From Stomoxys calcitrans (Eukaryota > Arthropoda > Insecta > Diptera > Muscidae): a stretch of 64,000 nucleotides of DNA. The stretch is from positions 72,048,707 to 72,112,706 of the forward strand of contig NC_081552.1 of assembly GCF_963082655.1 (NCBI RefSeq), read 5' to 3'. Every line of letters starts with the position of its first letter. The first letter of the stretch is position 1. Shown here one piece after another: positions 1 to 9,877 of this stretch. Under the pieces are notes generated by a model that was given only the letters and a program-made list of their open reading frames with translations, had not been told where the DNA came from and made no database searches. The position numbers and the translations under genes are program-made.

Positions 1-655
1 AAATTTTGTCTTTAGAGAAAATTTCATAGAAATTTTGTCTTTAGAGAAAATTTCATAGAAATTTTGTCTTTAGAGAAAATTTCATAGAAATTTTGTCTTT
101 AGAGAAAATTTCATAGAAATTTTGTCTTTAGAGAAAATTTCATAGAAATTTTGTCTTTAGAGAAAATTTCATAGAAATTTTGTCTTTGGAGAAAATTTCA
201 TAGAAATTTTGTCTTTAGAGAAAATTTCATAGAAATTTTGTCTTTAGAGAAAATTTCATAGAAATTTTGTCTTTAGAGAAAATTTCATAGAAATTTTGTC
301 TTTAGAGAACATTTCATAGAAATTTTGTCTTTAGAGAACATTTCATAGAAATTTTGTCTTTAGAGAAAATTTCATAGAAATTTTGTCTTTAGAGAACATT
401 TCATAGAAATTTTGTCTTTAGAGAACATTTCATAGAAATTTTGTCTTTAGAGAACATTTCATAGAAATTTTGTCTTTAGAGAAAATTTCATAGAAATTTT
501 GTCTTTAGAGAAAATTTCATAGAAATTTTGTCTTTAGAGAACATTTCATAGAAATTTTGTCTTTAGAGAACATTTCATAGAAATTTTGTCTTTAGAGAAC
601 ATTTCATAGAAATTTTGTCTTTAGAGAAAATTTCATAGAAATTTTGTCTTTGGGG
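1..655. repeat. 29-bp tandem satellite array (about 22.5 units)
   Basis: About 22 head-to-tail copies of a 29-bp AT-rich unit with a fixed period. Units differ almost only at one site (gagaAaattt versus gagaCattt) plus a few Tag-to-Tgg changes. The order of variants is ten A-type, two C, one A, three C, two A, three C, one A. Each A-type unit carries the inverted repeat GAAATTTT / AAAATTTC around a 10-nt spacer; the C variant breaks it. The array starts at the window edge, so it continues upstream. Such uniformity implies recent expansion or homogenisation. Confidence 0.97.
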
Positions 656-2014
656 AAAAATGAGCCCGACATTCCCATGGGGATTATGGGAGTAAAAAGG
701 CTCCCAGGGTGGCGGTTAGTCGGTTTAGGGGGTGGTGTGTATCCCCAGAAAGTCCCCGTAGCGCAGCGGTTAGCATGTCCGTCTATGACGCTGAACGCCT
801 AGGTTCGAATCCAGGCGAGAACATCTGAAAAATTTTTAAGCGGTGGTTTTCCCTTCCACCGCTAAGGTACTACGCCATGTAAAACTTCTCTCCAAAGAGG
901 TGTCGCACTGCGGTACGGTCTATAAAAAGGAGGCACGTTATCATTGAGCTTAAACTTGAATCGGACTGCACTCATTGATATGTGAGAAGTTTCCCCCTGT
1001 TCCTTAGTGGAATGTTCATGGGCAAAATTTGCAATTTGCATTTGTGGACCCCTAGAAACGTGGTCCCGCATGTGGATATAAATTTCGTGATCTACTCCCA
1101 AATACCTTTCATTTGAGTCCCGTTTTGCATTGACCCGTAAATATGTATGTCCGATTAATGGGTGTTTTCGGGGGTGAGTTGGTCCCCAGACACTTGGCCC
1201 TGAAAAAAATATCCGCATCGTGCTCTTTTCTGAAATACCATTTATTTTAACCCCATATTGCCATTGGTTAGAGGGAAGTTTATGGGATGAGGCGTACCCT
1301 ATTCACTTGGCCCCAAAATTGGAGCGGCGCCCCAAATACATTGTCCCACATTTGGATATCAAATTCGTATTCTACTCCCAAATGCCTTTACTTGAGCCCC
1401 TTATTGCGATGGTCAATAAATAATTGCTGTTTGTGGGGTGTTTTTTGGGAAGGGGTAGACCCCTAGAAAATTTGTCCCGAAAATGGGTATCAATATCGTG
1501 CTCTACTCCTCAATACTTTTCATTGGAGCCCCACATTGACCTGGTCGGTGAACATGTCCGATTTATAGGTTTTTGGGGGTTGGGGTGGTCCCCCAAACAC
1601 TTAGTCCGACAATTGAATACGTTTTCTAATCTTAAATACCTTTAATTGAGTCCCATATTGTCGTGATTGGTCTATATATATATATTTGATAAGTTTTGGG
1701 GGTGGGGCGGCCCCCCTAGGTACTCCATCCGAAATTCGGATACCAATTTTTTGTTTTTAGGTTACTACAAGAGAGCACACAAAATTTGGCTTAAATCGCA
1801 CCACCAATTTCCGAGATCTGGCGTTTCTAAAAATTAGGGTATGGGATAGGGTCCTCCCTCCGTAAAATATCACAAAATGTAGTACCCTATTTTCACCACG
1901 GGATCACCTTTAACGGTGGTCTATTTGTCACCATCTGTGAAAATTTCAACAAAATCGGTTCAGCCGTTATTGAGTCTATAAGGAAAACACAAACAAACAA
2001 ACAAATTGATTTTT
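656..2014 (+). repeat. Dispersed G-rich repeat family with ~130-bp internal units (copy 1)
   Basis: Degenerate ~130-bp units with phrases such as 'ggggtgttttggg', 'tggatatcaaattcgt' and 'tttgagccccatattg'. The same family occurs at 25605-27703 (plus strand) and at 39960-41290 and 44400-45625 (minus strand). The end (about 1920-2014) carries 'aaaatcggttcagccg', a CAAA-rich stretch and 'attgattttta', matching the ends of other copies. A SINE at 752-1043 interrupts it. No coding capacity was seen. I cannot assign the family to a known transposon class. Confidence 0.7.
752..1043 (+). mobile_element. tRNA-derived SINE, family 1 (copy 1)
   Basis: The head (about 752-820) looks like a tRNA gene with an internal pol III promoter. 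The A-box-like part is GTAGCGCAGCGGTTAGCATG at 758-777, and the B box is GGTTCGAATCC at 802-812. The body runs through 'accaccg..aaggtac', 'cgcactgcggtac' and 'aatcggactgcactc', and ends near 'gttcatgggcaaaattt'. Other copies are at 4245-4557 (plus), 27752-28000, 51420-51705 and, truncated, 45628-45794 (minus). Such elements are transcribed by pol III and moved by LINE enzymes. The short ORFs across it have no meaning. Confidence 0.88.
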
Positions 2015-2551
2015 ATACCCTCCACCTACTCGAAATATTCGTCTGAGACCCTATAAAGTATATATATTCTTGATCATCTCGACATTTTATGTCGATCTAG
2101 ACATGTCCGTCCGTCTGTCTGTCGAAAGCACGCTAACTTCCGAAGGAGTAAAGCTAGTCGCCTGAAATTTTGCACAAATACTTCTTATTAGTGTAGGTCG
2201 GTTGGCACTGTAAATGGGCCATATCAGTCCATGTTTTGAGTCAAAACCCGATTTTGGGTCTTGACTTCTTAAGCCTCTAGAGTGCGCAATTCTTATCCGA
2301 TTGGAATGAAATTTTGCACGACGTGTTTTGTAATGATATTCAACAACTGTGTCAAGTATGGTTCAAATCGGTCCATAACCTGATATAGCTGCCATATAAT
2401 CCGATCTTGGGTCTTGACTTCTTGAGCCTCTAGAGTGCGCTATTCTTATCCGATTGGAATGAAATTTTACACGACATGTTTTGTTATGATATGCAACAAG
2501 TGTGCCAAGTATGGTTCAAATCGATTCATAACCTGATATAGCTGTCATATA

Positions 2552-3502
2552 TTGGGTTGCCCAAAAAGTAATTGTCGGTAATATAGTAGTAATATAGTCG
2601 GCGTTGACAAATTTTTTCAACGGCTTGTGACTCTATAATTGCATTCTTTCTTCTGTCAGTTATCAGCTGTTACTTTTAGCTTGCTTTAGAAAAAAGTGCG
2701 CGAAATCTTTCTTACATTTGTTTGTTTGGCGTCAATTTTAATATGGGTACCACATGTATTGAAAGAAATTCATTTAACAAACCGAATCAACGCTTGTGAT
2801 GTGCACCTTAAACGCAATGAATTTGATCCGTTTTTAAAACGAATCATAACTGGAGATGAAAAATGGATTGTTTACAACAACGTTAGTCGAAAACGATCAT
2901 GGTCCAAGCATGATGAACCAGCTCAAACTACTTCAATGGCTGATATTCACCAAAAGAAGGTTATGCTGTCTGTTTGGTGGGATTGGAAGGGTGTGGTATA
3001 TTTTGAGCTGCTTCCAAGGAACCAAACGATTAATTCGGATGTTTACTGTCAACAATTGGACAAATTGAATACAGCCATCAAGGAGAAGCGACCAGAATTG
3101 GTCAATCGTAAAGGTGTCATATTCCACCAGGACAACGCTAGACCGCACACATCCTTGGTCACTCGCCAAAAACTGAGTGAGCTTGGCTGGGAACTTTTGA
3201 TGCATCCACCATATAGCCCTGACCTTGCACCACCAGACTACCATTTATTTCGATCTTTGCAGAACTCCTTAAATGGTAAAACTTTCGGCAATGATGAGGC
3301 TATAAAATCGCACTTGGTTCAGTTTTTTGCAGATAAAGGCCAGAAGTTCTATGAGCGTGGAATACTTAGCTTGCCAGGAAGATGGCAGAAGGTTATGGAT
3401 TAAAATGGCAATTATATATTTGATTAAAGTTCATTCTAAGTTTTATTAAAAATGCATTTACTTTCTTTTAAAAAATCCGCAATTACTTTTTAGGCAACCC
3501 AA
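2552..3502 (+). mobile_element. mariner (mellifera-like), internally deleted, TA-flanked
   Basis: The left terminal inverted repeat starts TTGGGTTGCCCAAAAAGTAA and the right end is its complement (TTTTTAGGCAACCCAA), with TA duplications at 2550-2551 and 3503-3504. Length is 951 bp against about 1.3 kb for intact mariners. The missing ~330 bp correspond to the transposase N-terminal DNA-binding region. It is inserted into a DINE-1-like element. Two MITEs in this window (4647-4882 and 37848-38085) have the same ends. Confidence 0.95.
2696..3403 (+). pseudogene. mariner transposase, catalytic domain only (N-terminus deleted)
   Basis: An open frame of about 235 codons encodes the mariner cut-and-paste catalytic domain. 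Visible motifs are WVPH (about residue 18), TGDEKWI (about 52, first catalytic Asp), VMLSVWWDWKGV, HQDNARPH (second Asp) and YSPDLAPPDYHLF (third Asp). I count 34 residues between the second and third Asp, so the D,D34D triad is intact. The paired helix-turn-helix region (about the first 110-120 residues) is absent. The frame opens at a GTG and has no ATG upstream of the catalytic core, so a normal protein is unlikely. The catalytic part has no stop or frameshift, which suggests a fairly young insertion. Confidence 0.93.
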
Positions 3503-4244
3503 TAGTAATTTGTTAACCGATTCTCTCGAAACATCATATCAATATCGAAATATTTATAGAAATCGGTCCAGATTTATATATGGCTCTCATATATAGATAT
3601 CTTCCGATTTTAATTTCCTAGAGCCACTGCAAGCGCAGTTATTGACCACTCTTCCCAAAACTTTGTACAACGCTTTCCTCGACAACTTCAACAATATCTA
3701 TAAAGTTTGCTCGAAATCGGTTCAGATTAAGATATAGCTCCCATATATATGTTCGTAAGATTTGGACTAAGAATTGGCAATAAGGATTTACCTATGTCGT
3801 TTAATATTGCTGGTGAATTTCATAGAAATAGGTTCAGTATTATATATAGTTGCCGTATATGTATTTCGCCCGATTTTCACTTCTGGGGTCGCTGCAAGCG
3901 CATATATTGACGAACATTTCCAAAATTGCTCACAACTCTTTCCTCGATGCGTAGCACAATAAGTAAGCAGTTTGGTCAAAATCGGTTCAAACTAAGATAT
4001 ACCTTCCGTATATTCATTTGTCAACCGTATTTATTACAGTTTGAACATATTTGCTCGAAATTTGATACGGATTGTTTAACAAGCCATCTGAAATCATCCG
4101 CCGAGGTCCGTCAAAATTGGTTCACAATTGGGTATAGCTCAAACTTTGTACAATATAGTGTAGGTGTAGGGTATTATAAAGTCGGCACCGCCCGACTTTT
4201 GCCTTTCATTACTGGTTTTTATTTTATTTATTTATATATATGGA

Positions 4245-4557
4245 GGCCACCGTAGCACAGAGGTTAGCATGTCCGCCTATGACGCTGAACGCCTGGGTTC
4301 GAATCCTGGCGAACCCATTAGAAAAAATTTTCAGCGGTGGTTTTCTCCTCCTAATGCTGGCAACATTTGTGAGGTACTATGTCATGTAAAACTTCTCTCT
4401 AAAGAGGTGTCGCACTGCGGTACGCCGTTCGGACTCGGCTATAAAAAGGAGGCCCCTTATCATTGAGCTTAAACTTGAATCGGACTGCACTCATTGATAT
4501 GTGAGAAGTTTGCCCCTGTTTCTTAATGGAATGTTCATGGGCAAATTTGCATTTGCA
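4245..4557 (+). mobile_element. tRNA-derived SINE, family 1 (copy 2, near full length)
   Basis: Starts 'ggccaccgtagcacagaggt' with an A-box-like segment. A good B box (GGTTCGAATCC) follows, then the common body ('cgcactgcggtacgccgttc', 'gactgcactcattgatatg'), ending with 'gttcatgggcaaatttgc'. It sits just after the T-rich tail of the preceding DINE element. This is one of the most complete copies and serves as reference for the family, about 300 bp. Confidence 0.9.
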
Positions 4558-4646
4558 TATATATGATACATGGCTTTATTAATTTTATTAATAGTTTTTT
4601 TATTTATTTATTATATATTTATTTTATATTTATTGATAGTTTTATA

Positions 4647-4882
4647 TTGGGTTGCCCAAAAAGTAATTGCGGATTTTTCATATAGTCGGCGTTGACAAAT
4701 TTTTTCACAGCTTGTGACTCTGTAATTGCATTCTTTCTTCTGTCAGTTATCAGCTGTTACTTTTAGCTTGCTTTAGAAAAAAAGTGTAAAAAAGTATATT
4801 TGAATAAAGTTCATTCTAAGTTTTATTAAAAATGCATTTACTTTCTTTTAAAAAATCCGCAATTACTTTTTGGGCAACCCAA
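4647..4882. mobile_element. mariner-derived MITE (236 bp)
   Basis: The ends are TTGGGTTGCCCAAAAAGTAA and its complement, with TA duplications at 4645-4646 and 4883-4884. The internal sequence matches about 150 bp of the left part and about 85 bp of the right part of the mariner at 2552-3502, joined around 'aaaaaagtgtaaaaaagtat'. It is therefore an internal-deletion derivative with no coding sequence. A near-identical 238-bp copy lies at 37848-38085. Confidence 0.95.
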
Positions 4883-5045
4883 TATATTAATAGTTTTATT
4901 AATTGGATAGAAAGTGGTGTCTATATTCAAAGTCGGATTATTAACAAAAATGTATTCAATTCGTTTATATATTCATGGTAGGAAGAAATTGCCTTGGAAT
5001 TTCCAACTCCAATATCATTTACAACCTATCACTTGCTTTTCGTGT

Positions 5046-6004
5046 CTAACGCCGGAAATATTTGTTTGAATAATATCGTAATGTTGCGACATTAATAACT
5101 TTATTACTGACTTTAATTGGCAATGACAGACTTCTCATGACTTCTGCGCTCATTCTAAAATCTCTGACACAAAGTTTCGAGGTGTCTCCGACAACTTGAT
5201 CATTCCGTCGGGCTTTTGGTCTTCCCGGTTTGCGTGTACCATCGTGTTTGCCTTCAAAAGACTTCTTTGCTGGAGCTTCTTCATCCATTCTGACAACATG
5301 ACCTAGCCAACACAGCCGTTGTATTTTGATGCGTGTAACTATGCTATCGTCGTCATACAGCTCGAGGTTTATACGTCGCCTATATTCTTCATTTACGCAA
5401 ACTATTCCATATATTTTACGAAGAATCTTTCTCTCAAATACTCCAAGCACTGCCTCATCTGCTTTTACCAGTACCCATGCTTCAGAACCATATAACAGCA
5501 CGGGTAGTATCAGTGTATTGTATAGTGTAATCTTACTTAGTCCAAAGTAGCATCTGTTTGCCTACGATGTCGATGTTGTCGGCATGGGCGAGTAGCATCT
5601 GCATCTCGTAAAATCTTCTCCAGCTGTATATGAAAGAGATCACACGATAGGCTGTCTCCTTGACTGAAACATCGTTTGGTATTAAATGGTTCGGAGAGAT
5701 TCTTTCCTATTCTTACTGAGGAGTGCGTATAAGCAAGTGTCATCCTGCAGAGTCTTATTAATTTTGCAGGGATACCAAACTCAGACATGGCTTGAAATAC
5801 CTTTGAACGTAAAGGAGTATCGAAGGCGGCTTTGTAGTCAACAAAGAGATGGTAGGTGTTGATTTGTCCTTCTCGTGTCTTTTCCAGGATTTGGCGCAGT
5901 GTGAATTTCTGGTCTAGTGTGGATTTACCAGGTCTAAAGCCGCATTGATAGGGCCCAATTATCAAAATTTGACACCAAGTTTCTGGGAGGTTGCATTCTA
6001 CCAA
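5046..6004 (-). pseudogene. non-LTR retrotransposon reverse transcriptase remnant (RTE-like)
   Basis: Minus-strand frames give an RT segment (6004 down to 5537) with QCGFRPGKSTLDQ, then FVDYKAAFD (motif A) and a CFSQGDSLS motif-B region. After a frameshift comes LLAHADNIDIVG, a mutated form of the YADD active-site motif (AHADN). About 100 codons are then missing. The final part (5501-5046) has LYGSEAWVL, FERKILRKIYG and RLCWLGHVVRM, the C-terminal signature of RTE-type and related insect LINEs. The mutated active site, frameshift and deletion make it dead. The clade name is tentative. Confidence 0.85.
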
Positions 6005-6282
6005 AATTGGTAGAATTTTATTCTCTTGGTAGGTCGGTTTTACAACATATACGATACAAAGTTAATTATTAAAAAAATTGCAGGGGTCAACCCAAAATTA
6101 TTTCACTTCTTGTCGTTTTTGTGTATTCGTAAGAGATCAAAATAAAACCAAGGATGTCGAGGGGCAAAATACTATTACTAGGAGTCTCATTGCCTTAAAT
6201 TTCATTACTAGCTGTGAGAAATTCTAAATGAAGTTCAGGCGTCTTGAAACGTTTCCATCTGGAGTAGGCTAGGTCCCTTTTT
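6005..6282. other. AT-rich intervening sequence, no gene seen
   Basis: Between a LINE remnant and a DINE element. I see no coding motif, tandem structure or known repeat end here. Confidence 0.4.
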
Positions 6283-6763
6283 ATACCCACCACCGAAGAA
6301 TGGGAGTATACTCATTTTGTCATTGCGTTTTCAACACATCAAAATATCAATTTCCAACCCTACAAAGTATATATATTTCGAACGATTTAATAATGTCAGC
6401 GTTTCTGTCCGTCCGTCTGTTGTAATCACTCTACAGCCTTCAAAAATTGAGATATTAAGCTGCAATTTGGCACAAATAAGTCTTTTTGATACACGCTGAT
6501 TAAGTTCTTGAACGGGCCAAATAAGACCAAATTTGGATATAGCTGCCATATAGACCGATCTGCCGATAAAGGGCCTAAAGCCCATAAATGTTTTAAGCCT
6601 CCCGACATCCGATCCAAATATGAGTCGGATCAGACATATAGACCGATCTTCCAATTTAGGGTCTGAATCCCAAAGATAGCAGAATGTTACTTGCATATGA
6701 GTTCTCGGGACCTGAATAATATATGATCGAGACCATCCTCTATAAGATATAACTACGGATATA

Positions 6764-7370
6764 AAGGGTGATTTTTTTGAGGTTAGGATTTTCATGCATT
6801 AGTATTTGACAGATCACGTGGGATTTCAGACATGGTGTCAAAGAGAAAGATGCTCAGTATACTTTGACATTTCATCATGAATAGACTTACTAACGAGCAA
6901 CGCTTGCAAATCATTGAATTTTATTACCAAAATCAGTGTTCGGTTCGAAATGTGTTCAAATTTTGACAAATTTTGTTCAGCGATGAGGCTCATTTCTGGT
7001 TGAATGGCTACGTAAATAAGCAAAATTGCCGCATTTGGAGTGAAGAGCAACCAGAAGCCGTTCAAGAACTGCCCATGCATCCCGAAAAATGCACTGTTTG
7101 GTGTGGTTTGTGCGCTGGTGGAATCATTGGACCGTATTTTTTCAAAGATGCTGTTGGACGCAACGTTACGGTGAATGAACACATTTCGAACCGAACACTG
7201 ATTTTGGTAATAAAATTCAATGATTTGCAAGCGTTGCTCGTTAGTAAGTCTATTCATGATGAAATGTCAAAGCATACTGAGCATCTTTCTCTTTGACACC
7301 ATGTCTGAAATCCCACGTGATCTGTCAAATACTAATGCATGAAAATCCTAACCTCAAAAAAATCACCCTT
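6764..7370 (+). mobile_element. Foldback Tc1/mariner-type element (607 bp, copy 1)
   Basis: Flanked by TA at 6762-6763 and 7371-7372, with ends AAGGGTGATTTTTTTGAGG and its complement. Each arm is nearly 200 bp, far longer than a simple terminal repeat, and reads in from the end through the transposase start (frame beginning NRLTNEQRLQIIEFYYQN). The arms are inverted copies of each other and enclose a fragment of transposase catalytic core (6973-7170). A copy of exactly the same length lies in opposite orientation at 45992-46598. The element is non-autonomous. Confidence 0.93.
6973..7170 (+). pseudogene. Tc1/mariner-type transposase core fragment inside foldback element
   Basis: About 66 codons carrying FSDEAHFWLNGYVNKQN (first catalytic Asp in SDEAHF), IWSEEQPEAVQ, VWCGLCAGGIIGPYFF and GRNVTVNE. 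This is the middle of an IS630/Tc1/mariner transposase. The frame then runs into the inverted right arm, so the second and third catalytic residues are absent. It closely resembles the DD41D transposases elsewhere in the window (36189, 54145 and 62951) and is probably a sister family. Confidence 0.88.
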
Positions 7371-7818
7371 TAGTAGTGGAGTAAAAATACGATGACTATT
7401 ATATCCTTGGTGGTGGATATCCAAAGTTCGGCACGGCCAAACTTAACACGTTTTTACGTGTTTTATTTTATTTTATTATGCCCACCACCGAAGGATGGAG
7501 GTATATCCATATTGTCAATTCGTTACAACACATCCAAATATCCATTTCCGACCCTATACAATATATACGTTCTTGATCGTCGTAAAAATCCAAGACTATC
7601 TGTCCATGTCCATACGTCTGTCCCTTTAAATCACGTTACAGTCTTTAAAAATAGAGATACGTTAGGTTAGGTTAGGTTTAAGTGGCATTCTGCCGTCAGA
7701 CACACTTAGAAGTTTTCGTCCAGTGTGATACCACAGGAGCAGAAGAAGGAAGATGCCTTCTTGTTCCTAGAGCTGAACCATCCAGATCGCTTTAAAAAGC
7801 CCAACAACTTGCGAATGT

Positions 7819-8049
7819 TCACATCCGATAAATCAGACAAGTTCTAAATTGGAACTCCTTCTGACTGCCAGTCTCTTCTTCCTCGATGTCCTCACAGCTT
7901 TTGCAAAAGTCGTTACTGGCAACCTTCAGTCCTTCAGCATGATTTCCCATTAGGCAGTGACCTGTCATGACGAACACAATGACTGAGACACCTGTTCTTG
8001 CCAGTGACACTAAAGCGGGAGACCTCTTCAAGTCTAGATTAGGCCACAT
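7819..8049 (-). pseudogene. LINE-A C-terminal zinc-finger region
   Basis: The frame carries GHCLMGNHAEGLKV and NDFCKSCEDIEEEET. This matches the C-terminal Cys/His motif (HCLxGNHA...FCxSCxD.EEEET...) that follows RNase H in many dipteran LINEs. The downstream half is mutated where a second His/Cys pair is expected. The segment directly follows the RNase H domain on the minus strand. Confidence 0.75.
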
Positions 8050-8130
8050 AGTTTTGGAATGCTCACTGCCCCCTCTTTATGACCATCTATCATTCTTTGT
8101 TTTTCAGGCCTTGTCCGGAAATCTTAGCTT

Positions 8131-8643
8131 TCATTTCGCTAGAGGCATACCCACAGATTTCAGTTTCCCTGGAAAGTGCAAGGTAGTTCTTAGTCTTGAA
8201 AGCTCGTCCGCTATACAATTCCCTGGAATATCTCTGTGGCCCGGCACCCAGAACAGGAGAATTTTGAGCTGTTTAGCCACATCGTTGCGGGATCTGCGAC
8301 AGTCGAGGGCGGTTTTTGTGTTCAGAAATACGTTCTCCAGGGATCTAATGGCTGCCTGGCTGTCTGAGAAGATATTCATGCCAATCGTCGTTATGACATT
8401 ATAGCCATTCCTCGACATTACAAAGATCCTCGCTTGACACACACTGAAGTGGTCGGGTAACCTTTTCGATATGACCAGTTCTAAATCTTTAGAGTACACC
8501 CCAAAGCCCACCTGGTCGTCTAGTTTGGAACCATCCGTATAGAAGTTTATATTACTTCTATTACCAGAAATAGTGGTAGAGCACTTTTTATCAAAACGCG
8601 GCTCAGGTAGGGTGTAATCCACACTGCCTGGAACATCGGACAT
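8131..8643 (-). pseudogene. LINE-A RNase H domain
   Basis: A 170-codon open stretch with the RNase H motifs in order: NFYTDGSKLDDQVGFGVY (first Asp), then the region of the Glu motif (CQARIFVM, apparently altered from the usual CQAEI), FSDSQAAIRSL (Asp) and VPGHRDIPGNCIADELSR (His and Asp). The domain would degrade RNA in the RNA:DNA hybrid during retrotransposition. The Glu-to-Arg change would remove a metal ligand, so this copy is probably inactive even where open. Confidence 0.85.
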
Positions 8644-8731
8644 TGTATCAGGGATAACACAGTGTCCGTAGCCGCCACATGATCAATGAGAAAGCTTCCT
8701 TAGCGTCATGGCAGTGGTCGCAGCAATTTGT

Positions 8732-9815
8732 CTAGCCACAATGTTCAGATAAATTCAGTGCACCAGATGGTGTCGTCCGCAGTGCGGCTGTGATGCACAA
8801 ACAAGCCATCCTTTGGATCCGGTTGACTATTGAACAGTCGGTGGGCTTTTGAAGCGCCGACCACCAGACCACAACACCATATAGCATTATGGGTCTGACA
8901 ACTGCAGTATATACCCAATGCATGACGCGCGGTCTAAACCCTCAACTTTCTCTTGCAGGTGTATAGGGCAATTGGATATAAGTTCCATTTCCTGCCCAGC
9001 AAAACACCCGCTGTCAGCAAATGGAACATTCTCTTCTCCCAAGGAGACAGGAGTCACTGTAGGTAACGACTACTTCTGTCTTGCACGGATTTATGCCTAG
9101 ACCACTTTCGGTAGCCCACTTCTCTATTGCACGTAGAGCTTCCTGATGTATATCTTCTAGAGTGCTGGGAAACTTTCCCCTAACCGCAATTGCCACGTCA
9201 TCAGCTCACGCTGATTGTCTTCCAGAGACAATAATATATTGTTAATGGCTATATTCCAAAGTAGATGAGACAGTACACTTCCTTGAGGTGATCCTCTGCT
9301 GATCCATCTTTTAAGTTCCACAGATCCCAAGCCTGCCGTAATGCATCTTTTAGTAAGTAAGTCATTAATAAACTTTCTTACGGTAGAGTTGATGCTAGAA
9401 ACTCCAACTCCTTCATTATTGACGTCGGTTTAACATTATTGAAAGCACCTTCAACGTCAAGAAATGCTATCATTGTATATTCCTTGACAGCAAGAGAACC
9501 CTCTATGTAGCCGACTAGGTCGTGAAGGGCTGCTTCAGTGGATATGCCTTTGCCATAAGCATGCTGCTGCCGCGACAGGCGATCTCCAGGGATCTTTGCT
9601 CTAAGATATGTTTCTATCAATATCTCAAGAGACTTCAGCATAACGGATGACGGACTTATAGGACGAAAATATTTCGCCTTCGTGTGGTAGGGGTTTCCTG
9701 CTTTCGTAATGAAAATGACCATCGTGTCCCTCCATCCAACAGCTATATATATATATGACATGCTGATACAAGCCGAGTATATCTCCCTAAGGCAGGGAAC
9801 TAGTCTATCAGACAC
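8732..9815 (-). pseudogene. LINE-A reverse transcriptase (fingers/palm to thumb), frameshifted
   Basis: Segment 9815-9378 has KYFRPISPSSVMLKSLE, QQHAYGKGISTEAALHDLV and IAFLDVEGAFNNVKP (motif A, catalytic Asp). Segment 9196-9014 has KWATESGLGINPCKTEVV, the post-YADD region. Segment 8923-8732 has MHWVYTAVVRPIMLYGVVVWW, the thumb signature of this LINE group. The YADD motif itself is not readable: around 9200 the strand reads as part of 'ADDVAI' but with a change ('ADDVAIAVRGKF' becomes split by a stop at 'tcacgctgat'). Several frames are needed, so this is a pseudogene. Confidence 0.83.
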
Positions 9816-9877
9816 AGCTTGTAATTCAACCGGTGATACATCATCAGGGCCTGACGACTTAAAGGAATCGAAACTTT

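Larger units (their letters stand above)
2015..4216 (+). mobile_element. DINE-1/INE-1-like Helentron-derived element (copy 1, interrupted)
   Basis: Starts 'ataccctccacc' at 2015 and carries the family motif 'ataaagtatatatattcttg' and GTCCGTCCGTCTGT. Central degenerate repeats of the type 'gatatagctgccatat' follow. The copy ends near 4200 with a GTCGGC..GCCCGAC hairpin and a T-rich tail. About 40 bp of the usual 5' region is missing. The mariner at 2552-3502 sits inside it between TA duplications. DINE-1 elements encode nothing and are thought to be mobilised by Helentron Rep/helicase. Confidence 0.75.
6283..7460 (+). mobile_element. DINE-1-like element (copy 2), split by a foldback transposon
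   Basis: Begins 'atacccaccaccgaag' at 6283 and has GTCCGTCCGTCTGT and the repeat phrase 'gatatagctgccatatag'. It is interrupted at 6764-7370 by a TA-flanked foldback element and resumes to end with 'tggtggtggatatccaaag', 'ttcggcacggccaaact' and 'tttttacgtgtttt'. The next DINE copy starts only about 18 bp later in the same orientation. Confidence 0.8.

Noticed and set aside
1..655. CRISPR-like array
   Set aside because: Units are contiguous with no unique spacers, and the sequence is plainly eukaryotic.
3788..4255. Open frames of 62-109 codons in the DINE 3' region
   Set aside because: Both strands are open by chance in degenerate DINE units; no domain, and the family is non-coding.
4269..4466. 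65-codon frame starting near the SINE head
   Set aside because: Lies wholly in SINE family 1 and recurs in other SINE copies; SINEs do not encode proteins.
7657..7682. True telomeric repeat tract
   Set aside because: Only about four units and positioned exactly as the 3' tail of a LINE; flies do not use TTAGG telomeres.
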